NCBI GenBank assembly: GCA_008694505.1
Contig: VZDJ01007755.1
Coordinates: 10,182,334-10,246,333, forward strand
Direction of reading: 5' to 3'
Source of the DNA: Cyanoderma ruficeps
Taxonomy: Eukaryota > Chordata > Aves > Passeriformes > Timaliidae
DNA: 64,000 bases
Shown: positions 51,332-63,798 of the stretch, piece after piece
Layout of the letters: every line of letters begins with the position of its first letter
Position numbering within the stretch: the first letter of the stretch is position 1
Made by a program: the position numbers and the translations under genes
Notes under the pieces: generated by a model
Seen by the model: only the letters and a program-made list of their open reading frames with translations
Told to the model about the DNA's origin: nothing
The model's database searches: none

Positions 51332-51375
51332 CTGTAGAATTGCATCTCCTATAAAGAGCAAACCTGAAAGTTCCG
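51332..51375 (-). CDS. SNTG1: SNTG1 exon C: PDZ domain, ELSGLLFIGDAILQ segment
   Basis: This 44-nt micro-exon starts with two bases (CG) that complete the Ala codon begun in exon B, followed by 14 codons reading ELSGLLFIGDAILQ. It ends in phase 0. It forms the middle of the PDZ fold; the pattern L-x-x-G-D-x-I-L is the conserved PDZ strand after the first helix. The acceptor is CTGTTTTCAG and the donor CAG|GTGAGT. It matches the human protein residue for residue as I remember it. Exon D lies only 107 bp downstream. Confidence 0.96.
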
Positions 51376-53663
51376 CTGAAAACAGAAAGCATATTTTTCA
51401 CTCACTTTGCACAAAACATCCAACCTTCTTTGCACATGAGTCCATATTTAATTTACTGTCTTTGCATAATCTTTTAAAATTTCAAACAAGAACATGATAA
51501 AAACTCCAACATAAAACTTCCAAATAAATTACTTGTATTTTCTTTTTTAAACCCAAAATACTGGTTACGATAAGAGAGGCTATTCATCCCAAGCACATGA
51601 CTATGAATCTTCATCCATCAGTCACTAGCACCTTTCAGGCCACTCTGGTAAGGTGTGGCACATTTTTCTGAATAGAAAATGATGCAGGACTAGGTCTTAT
51701 TTGCCTGTGAGAGATCATTTCTTTCAAAGAGAAAAAAAGAAACTACTTATGAATAACAAATTTAATTTTTAAGCTTCTACCGGAGATAAAGGACCTTTTA
51801 GATCCTGCACCTTTGATAAAGTCTGATAAATAACAGGGACAATTAATGCTGGATAGCACTTACATATACTGTAGAGCTAGAAAATCAGTATATTGTAAAA
51901 AGTCACCAGGAAAACTGAATGTGATTTTTAAAACAAAGCTGCATCACAAAGACATTTACAAAATCTAATTTTACACTTCCAATTTTTAAACACTGTGTCC
52001 CATTTCAGAGCTGTCTCACTTAAATACACTTTATAAGCATACCAGAAATACAACAAAGATTTGTTAAGTGTCTACAAAGATGTTAATAACCCCTAACATG
52101 AGAACTAAGGGTTCTAAGAGATTACATGAGATTATTACCTATAGTATTCCATACCATCACAGAAGACACTCTCTGAAAAAAGCTAGTATCAGACTTGATC
52201 CAAAAACTTTAATTATTTACATGAGCTGTAAAACTGGAATCAATATTGACATAAATGATGACACTCAAGTCTGTGTTCTATTGGTCCTATTAGCTATAGT
52301 TAATGATGGATGATTAAATTATTCCAGGACAGACATTCTGATTTGTTTTGAGGCATAGGCTTTGAGTCAAACAGCATTTTCTGTATCAAAGTTCTCTAGT
52401 CCAGGAACACAGCATGACACTTTCTACATCTCAAGACAGCAGTCTCCTACAAAAGAGATGTCCCTCAAAACCAGCTCTCTAAAAATTGTCAGTAATTTTA
52501 TTGAAAGCAGTAATGAAGATCGTATCATAGCTAGGTATTGGGGCTGGATACAATGCAACAGCTATTGCAGCGAAAAAATAATGACAGAAATAAAACTGCA
52601 CTTCAGTATGCTCAATTAAACTTGAGTATATAGTTCTTATTTTTCCTGCAGTGCTTAATAGCATTTTAATAGCTACTACATGTAATATATTCCATATATT
52701 TATATATTAGTTCCATGTATACTGAAAAGAATGCAGTCACAAGAATAACTTCTTAAGGTTAATGTTATTGCCTTCCTTAGGGGCTCATTCCATGCTATTC
52801 ATTCTCCCTAACTCCAACTTTCACATCTACCTTTCAGGGTTGGTTTTTGGCTCTCAATATGCTGATTCTTCCATACCTCTCTTTATTTGAGTGGGTGAAT
52901 ATGAGACTTTTTTTTTTCATGATGGCACATTTTAGTTGAGGAGAAGCTGAGTTCTAGAATTATTGCATTACAGATGGAGGGAAATGTTTCCAAGTTTGCA
53001 TTTCTGGCCTTGCACAAACACAACAAAGATATTAAGTACACAATATTAGCACTGGTTCACAACCTTCCTCCCTCATAATTGTGCACATCTTGAGCTGTTT
53101 AACTGTTATCCACATATCATTCCAATAATTTCAAAATGTTGCCAGTTAAAAACAATACAAAAATCCAGCACCAGCTCTGTTATTATTAAAAGTAAGTATT
53201 GTCAAGATTTTATGCAGTACCCTGTCTCAATACTATCTGACTAACCAGGTTCAGAAGTCATGTATTTTCCTGCTGTGCTACCATGACTTAAGAGCGCAAG
53301 ATTTCATCTGTTACAGCTTCCAGAAAATAACTACTGGGAAGTCAAAGACACTAAATCACTGCCTTTTGTTAAATTTGATAAACATTTTTATTCTACCAAT
53401 ACCTTCCTATTTCTCATCTTAAAATAATGCTTTACAATAATCTTTTCTAAAAAAAAAACAAAGTTGAAGACTAAAAACTATTCCAAATACTGTGCTTTTT
53501 CAGAAAAAGTTTCTGAGGAAGAGAGAGATCATAAAGACATGGGAGAGAAAGGGTTCAACAATAGTGTTTGCTTAACACTGACTGAAGAATCTCAAGATTA
53601 AATACATCTTTCTTTAAAGGGAACATTAAAGTAGAGTGCAATAAGCTGATACCTGATACCCAC
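51376..53663. other. SNTG1: Intron between SNTG1 exons B and C
   Basis: 2288 bp, donor GTGGGT and acceptor TTTTCAG on the minus strand. Only short unmotivated frames; no repeat recognised. Confidence 0.87.
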
Positions 53664-53721
53664 CTCTTTGTTCTTTGGAAATCTTAGAAATGACCACTGG
53701 AATATTATGTTCTGCTCCACC
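53664..53721 (-). CDS. SNTG1: SNTG1 exon B: PDZ domain, second segment
   Basis: This 58-nt exon (19 codons plus 1 nt) translates as GGAEHNIPVVISKISKEQR, with the first base of an Ala codon completed by the next exon. It continues directly from the GLSIK end of exon A, giving the GLSIKGGAEHNIPVV stretch typical of syntrophin PDZ domains. The acceptor is TCTGCTTTCAG and the donor GAG|GTGGGT. I see one conservative change from the remembered human protein (Val to Ile before SKISKEQR). The exon sits in AT-rich intron sequence and no longer frame passes through it, which is why a plain ORF search misses it. Confidence 0.96.
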
Positions 53722-56700
53722 CTGAAAGCAGAATAAATTATAATCTTTGTCAGTCACTAAAAATATCTTTTTGCTTAAAGTTATATTTTACCCTTTCTCT
53801 AAATGCAGTTTTTAGAGACTCTGAGCAAATAACTCTGATTCTGCGCCTCCTCTTTTTTTAATGAATATTTGATTGTCATTAATTCCTTATTGTCTCACAT
53901 AAAAAAGTTCCCAGTTGCCATCATTAGCTCAGTAAGTGAATTCAGAGCTCTACCAGACTTGAAAAAAAAGGACATCAGTTTCTGTGAATTCTGGAGAGTC
54001 TAATGTATGACATGTGTCCTGTAAAAGCAGAATGGACTTCCAACTACAATGGCAACCACACTGTGACCACTTAGTTTTCAAGCTGGCAAGAAGGAGGTAA
54101 ACAAAAGCACAAGAAAGAAGGTTTGCACTTTTCCTCTCAAAAGCAGCCTTTATTTGTTTCTGTCTGTCACACAAGCACAAAGAGTGAGGAAAGCACAGGC
54201 ATAAGTAAAAAGGAACAGAAAAAGAAACATTAAGAAATGGAACAGTAGGTGTTCAATAAATGGAGAGAAATAAAGGAAAACCAGATGATAGTTTCAACAG
54301 TTCAGCAACAATTCAATGCTGTTGCTTCATTCAATTTATCCTGTTGGGACTGGAAACATTTACGGTGCTTAAGAACAGAGTAATAAAAATAAATCTTAAA
54401 TGAAAAGGAAATTCAAAGGAAGGTGAAGGCAAATATACAGAGAGACACAAATACGTTTTCCTCTGCCTAGACTATCAAAGCATGCACTCAAATGCAAGCT
54501 GTACAAATTCAGGTCACCAGAAACCAATATCTGCCACACTGTAATTTTGCCTAGGAATCCTGGTTAAGGGTTTGCTTACTCCTCTTTTCAGCAGACAGAT
54601 TTTACTTTGGAAATGATGGCTTTTTTAGGTCCAGGCACTCAGTGTTAGCTGTCAAAAGGATTGACACAGGTATTTCAATCCCTTCCCTAAGAAACAGTAT
54701 ACATCCTTTTTTCATGCAATATTGAAGTGTTCAAAACTGAACAGACTCCTGTACTCAACACCTCCTTCTGTAATGGAATAAAGATTAATTTTCTTTCAAA
54801 CCACAGAATGTTAAATAGGATAAATGTTCCTTTTGCTAGTGGCTATCAATGCAAATGGCCCTAAAAACACTGAGTTAATAGGGGCCTCAGTAATATTACA
54901 ACAATTATATGTCTACAGGTAAAGCTCTACTGACATTGCACAAGATGAGTGTTGATAAGCATGGAACATATCAGCATTTCTAGCACAGACAGTATTGACT
55001 CCACAAAAACCAGAGGCTACCATAATTTCAGTTAGGCTGAGAGATGTATTCACACTAATTGAATAGAAGCATTGTAGCTCGTTGAATATCTTTCAGTAGT
55101 TTTCACCAGAAGAACAGCAACAGTAAAACTTGGCTTCATTATAATTAATGAGTTCAAGCTTACTAGATTGTAAGTTTTAACCTCTACCCTCCAAATTTTC
55201 TAGTCACATTCAAATTTAATTTCTTCAAAATTTTTCAAACAAACAGAAAAAATAACTGTGTCACCTTCTTCCTAAGCTCCCAATGTTGCACACATGTTGC
55301 AGTGTCCAGGATATTTAAAGCCCAGAAAAGAAGTGTAAGGTTTAAAACAGCCTCCCTGCCTCCTTAGACCTGAGGTTCCATTAAAACAGGAAATTACTAT
55401 TTTATTACTAAGCCAGCCTGCAATGCACACAACATGACTGTTCCTCTCTCATGAATCCACCTAAATCCATTTACACTACAGATCTGAGGAAGCTTTCAGT
55501 AGTGTCCTACTGGAGAGAATTATCCCCTCATTGCATCCGAGTCTGACCTGTATGAATGGTACTTTTTAAATTAGTAAAAAGATGTAGTACCTGCTACTCT
55601 AAGAAACAAAAAATTAAAACTGGAAACAGGAAATAGTTGACCAGCTATCTATACCCAGTCACTGTTAGCAAACTGTTTATATTCTGCCAACATCTTCTTG
55701 AATACTACTTCAGGTTAACACTTGCAGCCTTGCATCCTGCATTATCCATACTTGATTCTCTGTCCTGTAGAGGAAAAAGTGCATGCATGTCTAAAATCTT
55801 GTTTTACAGTCTCAAGAGAAACTCTTCTGAAGAAACCTCTGGGAACAGAGGCAACTATTTCACTGCTTTAAATTTTCTCTTCCTCTAGTACAGACATGTA
55901 GTTATAACCTCAGACCAGAGGACTGACAGAAATACATAAGATAGTGGTGTTGAAGACTAAATGGCTAAAACTTTTACCAGACTCTAACAGTGGTCTTTGT
56001 CAAGCAAATTTTCTTTGTCATTTTTCCTTAAGCAGGGATAAGCCCGGAATAACAGCAGCTGCCCACCTGTGGAGGTGGCCCTGCTAGAAGAGGTAGAGGC
56101 AGCTGTTTGAAGGTCACTGTCCTGAATGTTGGCCTCTACCGGTGAGAGGTCACCCACACCTCCTTTTCAAATACCATGATACACTCCTAAATATTGTTTT
56201 GCATCCCAGTTTTTATGTGCGAGGGGTTTTTTTCAGAAGTTTTTGACATATGAAAAATAGGACAACTGAAAACTTTTAAAATAGGACAACGGAAAACTTT
56301 TATTGACAAAGGCTGGGGGGTTTTGGTTCTAAGTATAACAAGGAAATTAATTTTTATTTTCTAAAAAAAAGGAATCTGTAAAAGATCAGACCAATTTTTG
56401 GACTTTACCATCATCAGAGTTAGACTGTGGGGGACTATGACTTCATACTAAAATGAAGCATTTCCACTAGCAAAAATGGCTTTCAGGTCTATGGACACTG
56501 AATGTTTAGATTGAGTTAAATTGGAAAGTCAAACAATCTCAGAAGATCTGTGATGCTGTTCACCATTTTAAAACAATGATCAAAACAGAGGCAAGATAAT
56601 GGCAGCGTAGTGAGTCCTGGTAGCCAGAAGTCAGACTGCAACCAAAAATCTCAATTTGTTTAATGAACTATCAATTCTGTTGCCTATTTCTTCAGGAACA

Positions 56701-59700
56701 CTACACTCCAATTACTGAAAAACAGGATGCTCTTTCAGAAATCATAACTGAGCAGCATCTTTTGTCAAGGCTCTGCATCTCAAGCTTGTCAGAGATGTGA
56801 TAAATGACTGAAATACTACGCTTCCCAAATTCTACATCTATGTCCATGGTTATTCCTTCACAACAAACAATTAACCAGAGGCTTCAGAAAAGAGAAAATA
56901 ATTCCTTCAGAAGAGTGTAAACCAGAGCAGGTCTGTTTCAAATTCGATGACAGTTTCACCACTAACTTCAGCTAAGATTTACAGCCAAACACCAGATTTT
57001 CAAAGCCTAAGAGAGTGGATTAAAATCTATTTTTTAAAGGACTGAAGTTTAGGTCTTAGAAAAAAAGTCAACCTTACAATCAAGGGGTTTTTTAAGCAGT
57101 TAGCAAAATCTCTGATTTTTACAAATATAGTTGGAATACCCAGGCTATAAGAGAAAAGAAGAGTTTCCCTCGTAGACAAGTTAAAAAAGAATAATTAGTT
57201 TAAGTTTGGAACTATTAACAATTTCTCCTCTGTTCTTCAGAAAAAGAATAATTCCAAGGGTTAAAAATACTTGCAGTGGGATAAGACACGTTCAAAATTT
57301 ATTCAAGAGAAAGTTGAAAGGTGACTTTTCATGTGAGATTTCTGACAATAAATGGATGTTTTAAGTTAGCAGAAAAACAAAGACATGATAACGCCCCAGA
57401 CCCGATTGCCAAAACCAGGCAAATTCATAACAACGCCCAGGCAAGCATTCTAAAGTCAGTGTCATTAATCACTGTACTGCTGTAATTAACACCTCAGATA
57501 AACAGCATCCTCTGACATACACCACAGCCAGAAAGCAAGTCTTCAAATAACCCCTGTCTTTAATTAGTCTGGGAGTAGTAAGAAACTACTGTAGTTCGAG
57601 GGGCTGTGGAAGTTACTGACACAAGGAGGAGGCACCTCAATCCTTCTCACTCTTTCAGAGTGACTTGTAGACCTCTACTTCTTGGCGCAATTTCAAAATA
57701 ATTACATTTCTATTTAAAATTAATAACGAATAGAAGTTCTTTATTAAAGTTCAGGAATCTTACAAAATAGAACAAAAGCATAGCAGCAAACTTTTATTCA
57801 TCCACAAGAAGCAAACCATGATTGAATGACACATTTTAAACAGAAAACTGGCACTTTTCAGAGTATTTGGAACTGACATATCAGTTCATGCCATAAATAA
57901 AAATCCATTTCAGTGAGTCTTCATAAAGTTTGCCTACTAAACTAAAAAAAAAAAAAAAAAAAANTAAAAAAAAAAAAAAAAAAAATTCTATGTTCCCATT
58001 CTAAGTTGTTTCTTGGACTAGCTTAAAATTAAAATATTTGATTATATTATTTTTTTTAGATTGTGTTGGCTATCCAACTGCTCATCCATCATCGTGAGAA
58101 TGTAGAACTATGAATAAATGGACCTAGCAAAAAAGGTCTCACATACGTTGATTTTTTAAAAACATTAAGTAATTTTAAAGTAATAAATCGTGCTACCTGA
58201 AACACATCAACGGAACATCCTGGACCACAGAATTCAACATGTTATTTTCATTATCTAATCTATGCCATCCAAGCAAGCTTGAGTTTCCTTTTTTAAAGAG
58301 AACTCTGCTCTTTAATGACATTTTTGAAGGGATTTCATCACCTGATTGCTAGTTATTTCAAAAAACTAGGAATTGTCTATTCACACCTGACTTTATGTAT
58401 CTTCACCTTTCCAATACTTTGGTTAATTTTGCTCAAAATATCTATGATACAAAATAAACCTAGAAAATATCTTACTCTAAAAAGTTAAGACTAACATAAC
58501 TCTACTAATTTAAGAAAGACCTTTGCACATTAACTATTTAAGTTATATTTCTAAATGGTATTTTATTTTATGCAATGTACATAACACTTAATGTGATCTT
58601 GAGATTGTCAGCAATGTTAATTCTAAGTGATAACTCATTGTAAAGTATATGTAAAAATCAAGTTTATTGACTCTTGAGATTTGCTTTCCAATCATCTAAA
58701 GTCCTTCCTGTAACCAGTTATTTCTTAGCAGCATCTAAATAAAACCTCATTTACCCACATACTTGATACTGTAACATATAATGATACCGGAGGGGGAAAA
58801 AAAAATTAATGTTGTTTACCAAACTGATGAGAAACTTTGGTGCCAAAATAGCAATTAGTTTTCCTTGAACAGAGGTCTTCATGGGTCAACAAGATAACAG
58901 CAAGCGCACTAAGACATTTTTAAAAAATAATATTTCTATTCAGGCATATTCTTATCAATGACAACACAAATGTACATTAATCTTTCTTATGAGTCACTTA
59001 TAAGGTCAGTGCTAGCAGATGTTCATAGGAAAATCTATACTTTCACTTTATATGCATAATTTAGGCCTCTTTGCATTCATGTGAAGTACACTTCATTTTT
59101 TCCATTGCTATCTTGAGACTGAGAACTGCTGTGTGTAGAAGATAAAATTAATCTTGTGTTGTCTACACTCGCATTGAAAGCTAAAGTAAGGTTCTCAAAA
59201 TCATAGATTACAATGACAAAAAATAATTAACCCTTCCTCCCTCTCCTAAAAAGGATCACCTACACTTGTATACATTCTTAAACCTGACTGACAAAAGCAA
59301 AAACATGGTAACATGATAAATTCCTGTCTGGGCTTGATCTACAGAAAAATAAACAATACAAGCATGCAATTACACTTTCTGTCCCACTAATGAATTGCAG
59401 TGGATTAATGTGATATTCTTTGTAGCAGAATTGATGATGAACTTATTGGCTGTTCTATGTGCCTGCCACTGTAATTTAGCATTCATTAATAACTATTTAA
59501 ATTAGAGAGAAGCTGAACACAAGTGCAGTCTATACAGTTGAAAACACTTCCCAACTCTTATATCAAACCTAATTACAGATGTAAGCTTGAATTTTAAGGG
59601 AATGATTACTTTCCATTCCATAGGTCAGCATAATTCTGGTTGCTGTAACAGTATCTAGCATACAAGACTATGTTTCCTGTCTTGTTTCTAGTCCTCTAAA

Positions 59701-59790
59701 ATAGTTTGCACTCATTAACAGCTACACTGATTATATACAAATACAGGCTCTGTGTAATATGCAATAAATAGAGAAGAAAGGTCTTCTTAC
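53722..59790. other. SNTG1: Intron between SNTG1 exons A and B
   Basis: 6069 bp. It contains the interrupted poly(A) at 57944-57985 and a GC-richer patch at 56040-56160. No coding sequence was recognised in it. Confidence 0.86.
57944..57985. repeat. Poly(A) tract interrupted by N and T
   Basis: Twenty A residues, N at 57964, one T, then twenty A residues. No retroelement body was recognised on the left side, and no target-site duplication was noticed. The N marks an unresolved homopolymer, so the true length is unknown. Confidence 0.95.
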
Positions 59791-59847
59791 CTTTATACTT
59801 AATCCAAATCCTCCTACAGTCTGTCTTCTAATTGTTACTGTTCTTTC
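59791..59847 (-). CDS. SNTG1: SNTG1 exon A: start of PDZ domain
   Basis: This 57-nt exon (19 codons, phase 0 at both ends) translates as ERTVTIRRQTVGGFGLSIK. It is the first beta strand of the PDZ domain plus the carboxylate-binding loop; G-F-G-L is the syntrophin version of the GLGF motif that grips the C terminus of partner proteins. On the minus strand the acceptor is a long pyrimidine run ending in TTTTTCAG, and the donor is AAG|GTAAGA. The sequence appears identical to the human protein at residues about 55-73 as I recall it. The preceding exon, which should end in a PFYSG-like segment, was looked for up to 64000 and not seen, so it is probably outside. Confidence 0.96.
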
Positions 59848-62117
59848 CTGAAAAAAAAAAATCAAGTTTTGCTAGATTTAATGTCTTCTACCAGAACAAC
59901 TATATTCATACTTCAGTAAGGTTTTTCAACATTGATTTCTGTTGTTTTAATTAAGTACTGAATTCCTGAACTGAAAATCTCATGAAACCTATGTACCACA
60001 GGAAAAAGATAAAATGTGGATGAAGAGATCCTGTCTCAAAAAAAAAAACAACCCCAAAAATCATTTGTTCAATTCACAGCATCCTAGCAAGTACTACAAT
60101 GCATAAAAAACAAAACCTTGGAGTTGGACAATTATGGTACAACACGAACATTTCAGAGGGTAAGGCCTTTACTAGTCCTAAATTAGTCCCACGTGCAGGT
60201 TGATCATTACACGTTGAAGTACATACACTGCTCTCCTGCAGTGCATTTCCCAATTCAGTGTCATCTGAAAGGAAAACAACTTGTGCATGCCAAGAGCATT
60301 CACTGATGTTAACCAAAGCCTAACAAGTGCACACGTTTCATGAATTCATTTCAAAGCACAGTAATGATCCAAATTTAAAAAAAACCCAACAAAACAAAAG
60401 CCAAAACCACCAGAAACTGATACAAAACCAGCCACTGTTGATCTCAGAGCAATGGTTTAAAAATTGTAACCCATAACCTACAATTATTAAAAGCAGCCCA
60501 TCTTTTTCCTTTTATTGCTTGTCTAAAAATTTGTGCCAGAAAAACTGTTGGCTCCTATCTGTCTCAGATAAGAACATTTACAAAAAAGATTTTTTTGGTT
60601 TTTTTCCTAGTCTGTCTGTTGGCTTTATAACCACAGATCATTTAGAATTAATACATTTAGGTAGTAGTAAAATAACTTATTATCAGATATACCATATATC
60701 CAGATTCAAATATATCAGTTTTATAGATTTCTGAATGTCCTCTACACGTGGTCTGGATTTTATACTCATTTAACTACCTGTGTATCTATTGCATGGCAAA
60801 TGTCTGCATGTACATTACATTTAACTATATTTATTTCAGCACAATCAGCATAGATTGCCAGTATCAGTCAGATTTGAAGAGATCATCAGGAATGTAGCAG
60901 TGACAGAAAGGATGAAATCTATACAGACATATTTTTTTCTTCCTTACTTCATTTACAGAAAGGAAAATTAAGAAGCTACCACATAAAAGTTTTGGAAAAC
61001 TGCTATGGCAGAAATTTGGTGAAAATCAAGTCACTTTGTTTCTTTTTTCATGTTTGTGATAAATATGAACTGTGTAACTGCAGAAAGAGGAAGCATAAAC
61101 TCATCCAATGTTTTGGACAAGGGATAGCCTAAAATTAGACTACCATTTGTTCATTTAGGCTAATGCTTGCAAAATGTAAAATACTTGCAAATATTTATTC
61201 AAAGAAAAAGGTACATATATTGCTGTTAAATAGCCAAATGTTTCAATATTTTTGTTTTTAACATAAACCTCTAAAAAGGAACTTTCATAATGCAGTTCCC
61301 ATAGATTGGTTTCAGGCCACAAACTGTACTTAAAAAACATTTTTGTCTGTCACAGTATCAGATGCGGGTAATGGTGCTGACAATATATTCAGGATAAACC
61401 AATATAGGCCACAGCCTGATGTGTGGCCTGTGCTGAGTTTACATAAATGAACAGAAAACTCTCAGCTGTGGCTCCACTGGGAGCTGCATTTTTTCTGTTA
61501 ACTTCATCTTGTTTCTACCTCCAGCTTGTGTTGAACATGGAGTTAAGAACAGGAACTTGACTTGTACACTCTAGTCAATATATTCTGGTATTTTTTGTTA
61601 TACATGCTCAAATCAAATAGAATACACTTGTGCTAAGATGACATTGAAAAATAGCAACCTTTCACAAACTGGCTTGAATTGGTAGTGTTACATCAACCAT
61701 GAATGGAGTAAAGGACAATAAACATACAGATTAAATTTCAAAGTAATATTCTCAGTGAAAAACATGTAACTTCATAAAATTTTTAGTTCACGATATGTCA
61801 GTAGTCACTGTAAATACTGGCATCTGACCATATTCCGAGCTGAAGATATATTTTTAAAAAAACTTAATAGAAAACTATACTGGAGAATATTTCTGTCCCT
61901 GTTGTCTTTCATAGACCAACACGCCCATAAATACCTATTAAAAAATACCCATTAAAAAGAGTCAATAAACCATAGGTTTTGGTTTTCACTCAAGCAAATG
62001 CAGACTCAAGATAGTCCCGAAAATATCTGATCCAGGGTCTTCTGTGAGCTTGCCAGTGCTGTCTGACAGAAAACTAGAAACATTTCACACTGGAGTTCAG
62101 CATTATTTTTTTATGTT

Positions 62118-62132
62118 AAAAAAAAAAAAAAA
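62118..62132. repeat. Poly(A) run of 15
   Basis: A homopolymer in the 5'-most visible intron. Confidence 0.9.
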
Positions 62133-63781
62133 TGCATGTTAGCACAGAAGATTCCTAAATAAGCAAAACCGTATAGAAGTAAGGAAGGAAACCAGAAAAA
62201 AAAATTCAAGACACTTTTTCAGCACAACACAATTTATCACAGGGTTTTGTCTAGTATTTTTACTAGTTTCTTTTCTATCTCCACTGAAAGTTGATATTAA
62301 GTATTTTGGGACCAGACAGTTACTGAACTGAATTTCGCTTCAAAAAGATACTGCAAATTAGATTCACTTGAGTGATGTGTTAGGTGCAGTGAAGGCATTG
62401 CATTGTATTTAATCTAGGCTAATTCGACACACCTCTCAGTCTTAAAATAAAAAAATATTTGCTTAATTGCAGTTACATTTTCTTCACATCAAGTTAGCTA
62501 ACAAACATGAAAATGACCTTCAAAAGTACAAATCAGAATTATATACAAATTGCGTATTTCTTTAGTAAACGATTAATAATCCCCTAGTCTGCAACTTCAA
62601 ACCCCACACAAACCTTACAGTGAAACAGCTTTTCCAGAACAGTTAGAAGCCTCAGACATTTCAAACACCTGAATTTTGGATTAGGATCAAGCCCCAGCTC
62701 TAATCAGCCATTGATCAAGGCAAGGGTGGTTTTTTTTTGTAATCAATAAAGAAAAATAAGCACATTCAATGCTGGTGGGTCAAAGCAGGTGTCCAAATTA
62801 GGTGTTAATCAACTCCATCAAGTATAGAGGCAGAATGTCAAATTTAACTTAGACAGATGAATCCCTCCCTTTTGACTTGCAAAGTAACTTGAATAAGTAT
62901 TTTGATGGTAGATACTTGCTTTGAAATGTTTTGGCAGAAAACTCCTTTTTCCAAGTAAGTTTTATTTTTGATTTTCACATGACTTATTTTATGTGACCCT
63001 CAAAAACCCCATACCAAGCCTCATTTTCAGTGCCATTTTCAACCCAGGTGAATGGAATATACCTTGTCTGCAAAGCACTATATTGTAAAGTATTTTTTAT
63101 CATAATGATTAATGCACAAAAGAAGTTTAACCAGCAATCTGAAGCAAATTATTTTGTTCTGATGCCTTTAATTAGCATTTCAAATGAACAATAACAATAA
63201 TAAAATTATCTTCTCTGGTCTAATAGCTTTAAGTTCTTAAATTGATTTACAACTATTCATTAATAAAACACAGCAAGAGTTCTGGAAGGCAAAACATTTT
63301 GTACAAGTGAAGAAGTGCTCTAAGTATCCTGATTGACTATTTGTGATGTTCAGGTGAAAAATACTGATGTTCCATTGATTCTCTATTAATATTTTTATGC
63401 TTTCCCCTATTTTTCCACCACATATAATCTATGATTGAATTTGCAGTGGTTTTGCAAATTCCAAAAGCAACTTCATCCCCAAGTTTACAAAATAAAACTT
63501 GGTCCAGATATAAAGATACTTAGTTCACTATCAAGACTACACAAAGTGTTCTGTGAGCTTGTAATTCCATTTTCACATTTGTTATCTACATTATATCAAA
63601 CAGAGGGAAGGTTAGAGCTCCTAGGACCCTTGAAAGAAAGATTCAGAGTAGTGTTCTTGGTGTTCCCTGGAACAGAACAAAAGTAGTTATTACTTTATTG
63701 TAAAATACAAATTGCTGCCATGCTGTCAGCACTTTCCATGGCTCTCAGAAAATTGACTGGAAAGGACAGCTAAGAGTTTTG

Positions 63782-63798
63782 AAAAAAAAAAAAAAAAA
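63782..63798. repeat. Poly(A) run of 17
   Basis: A homopolymer in the 5'-most visible intron, close to the right window edge. Confidence 0.9.
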
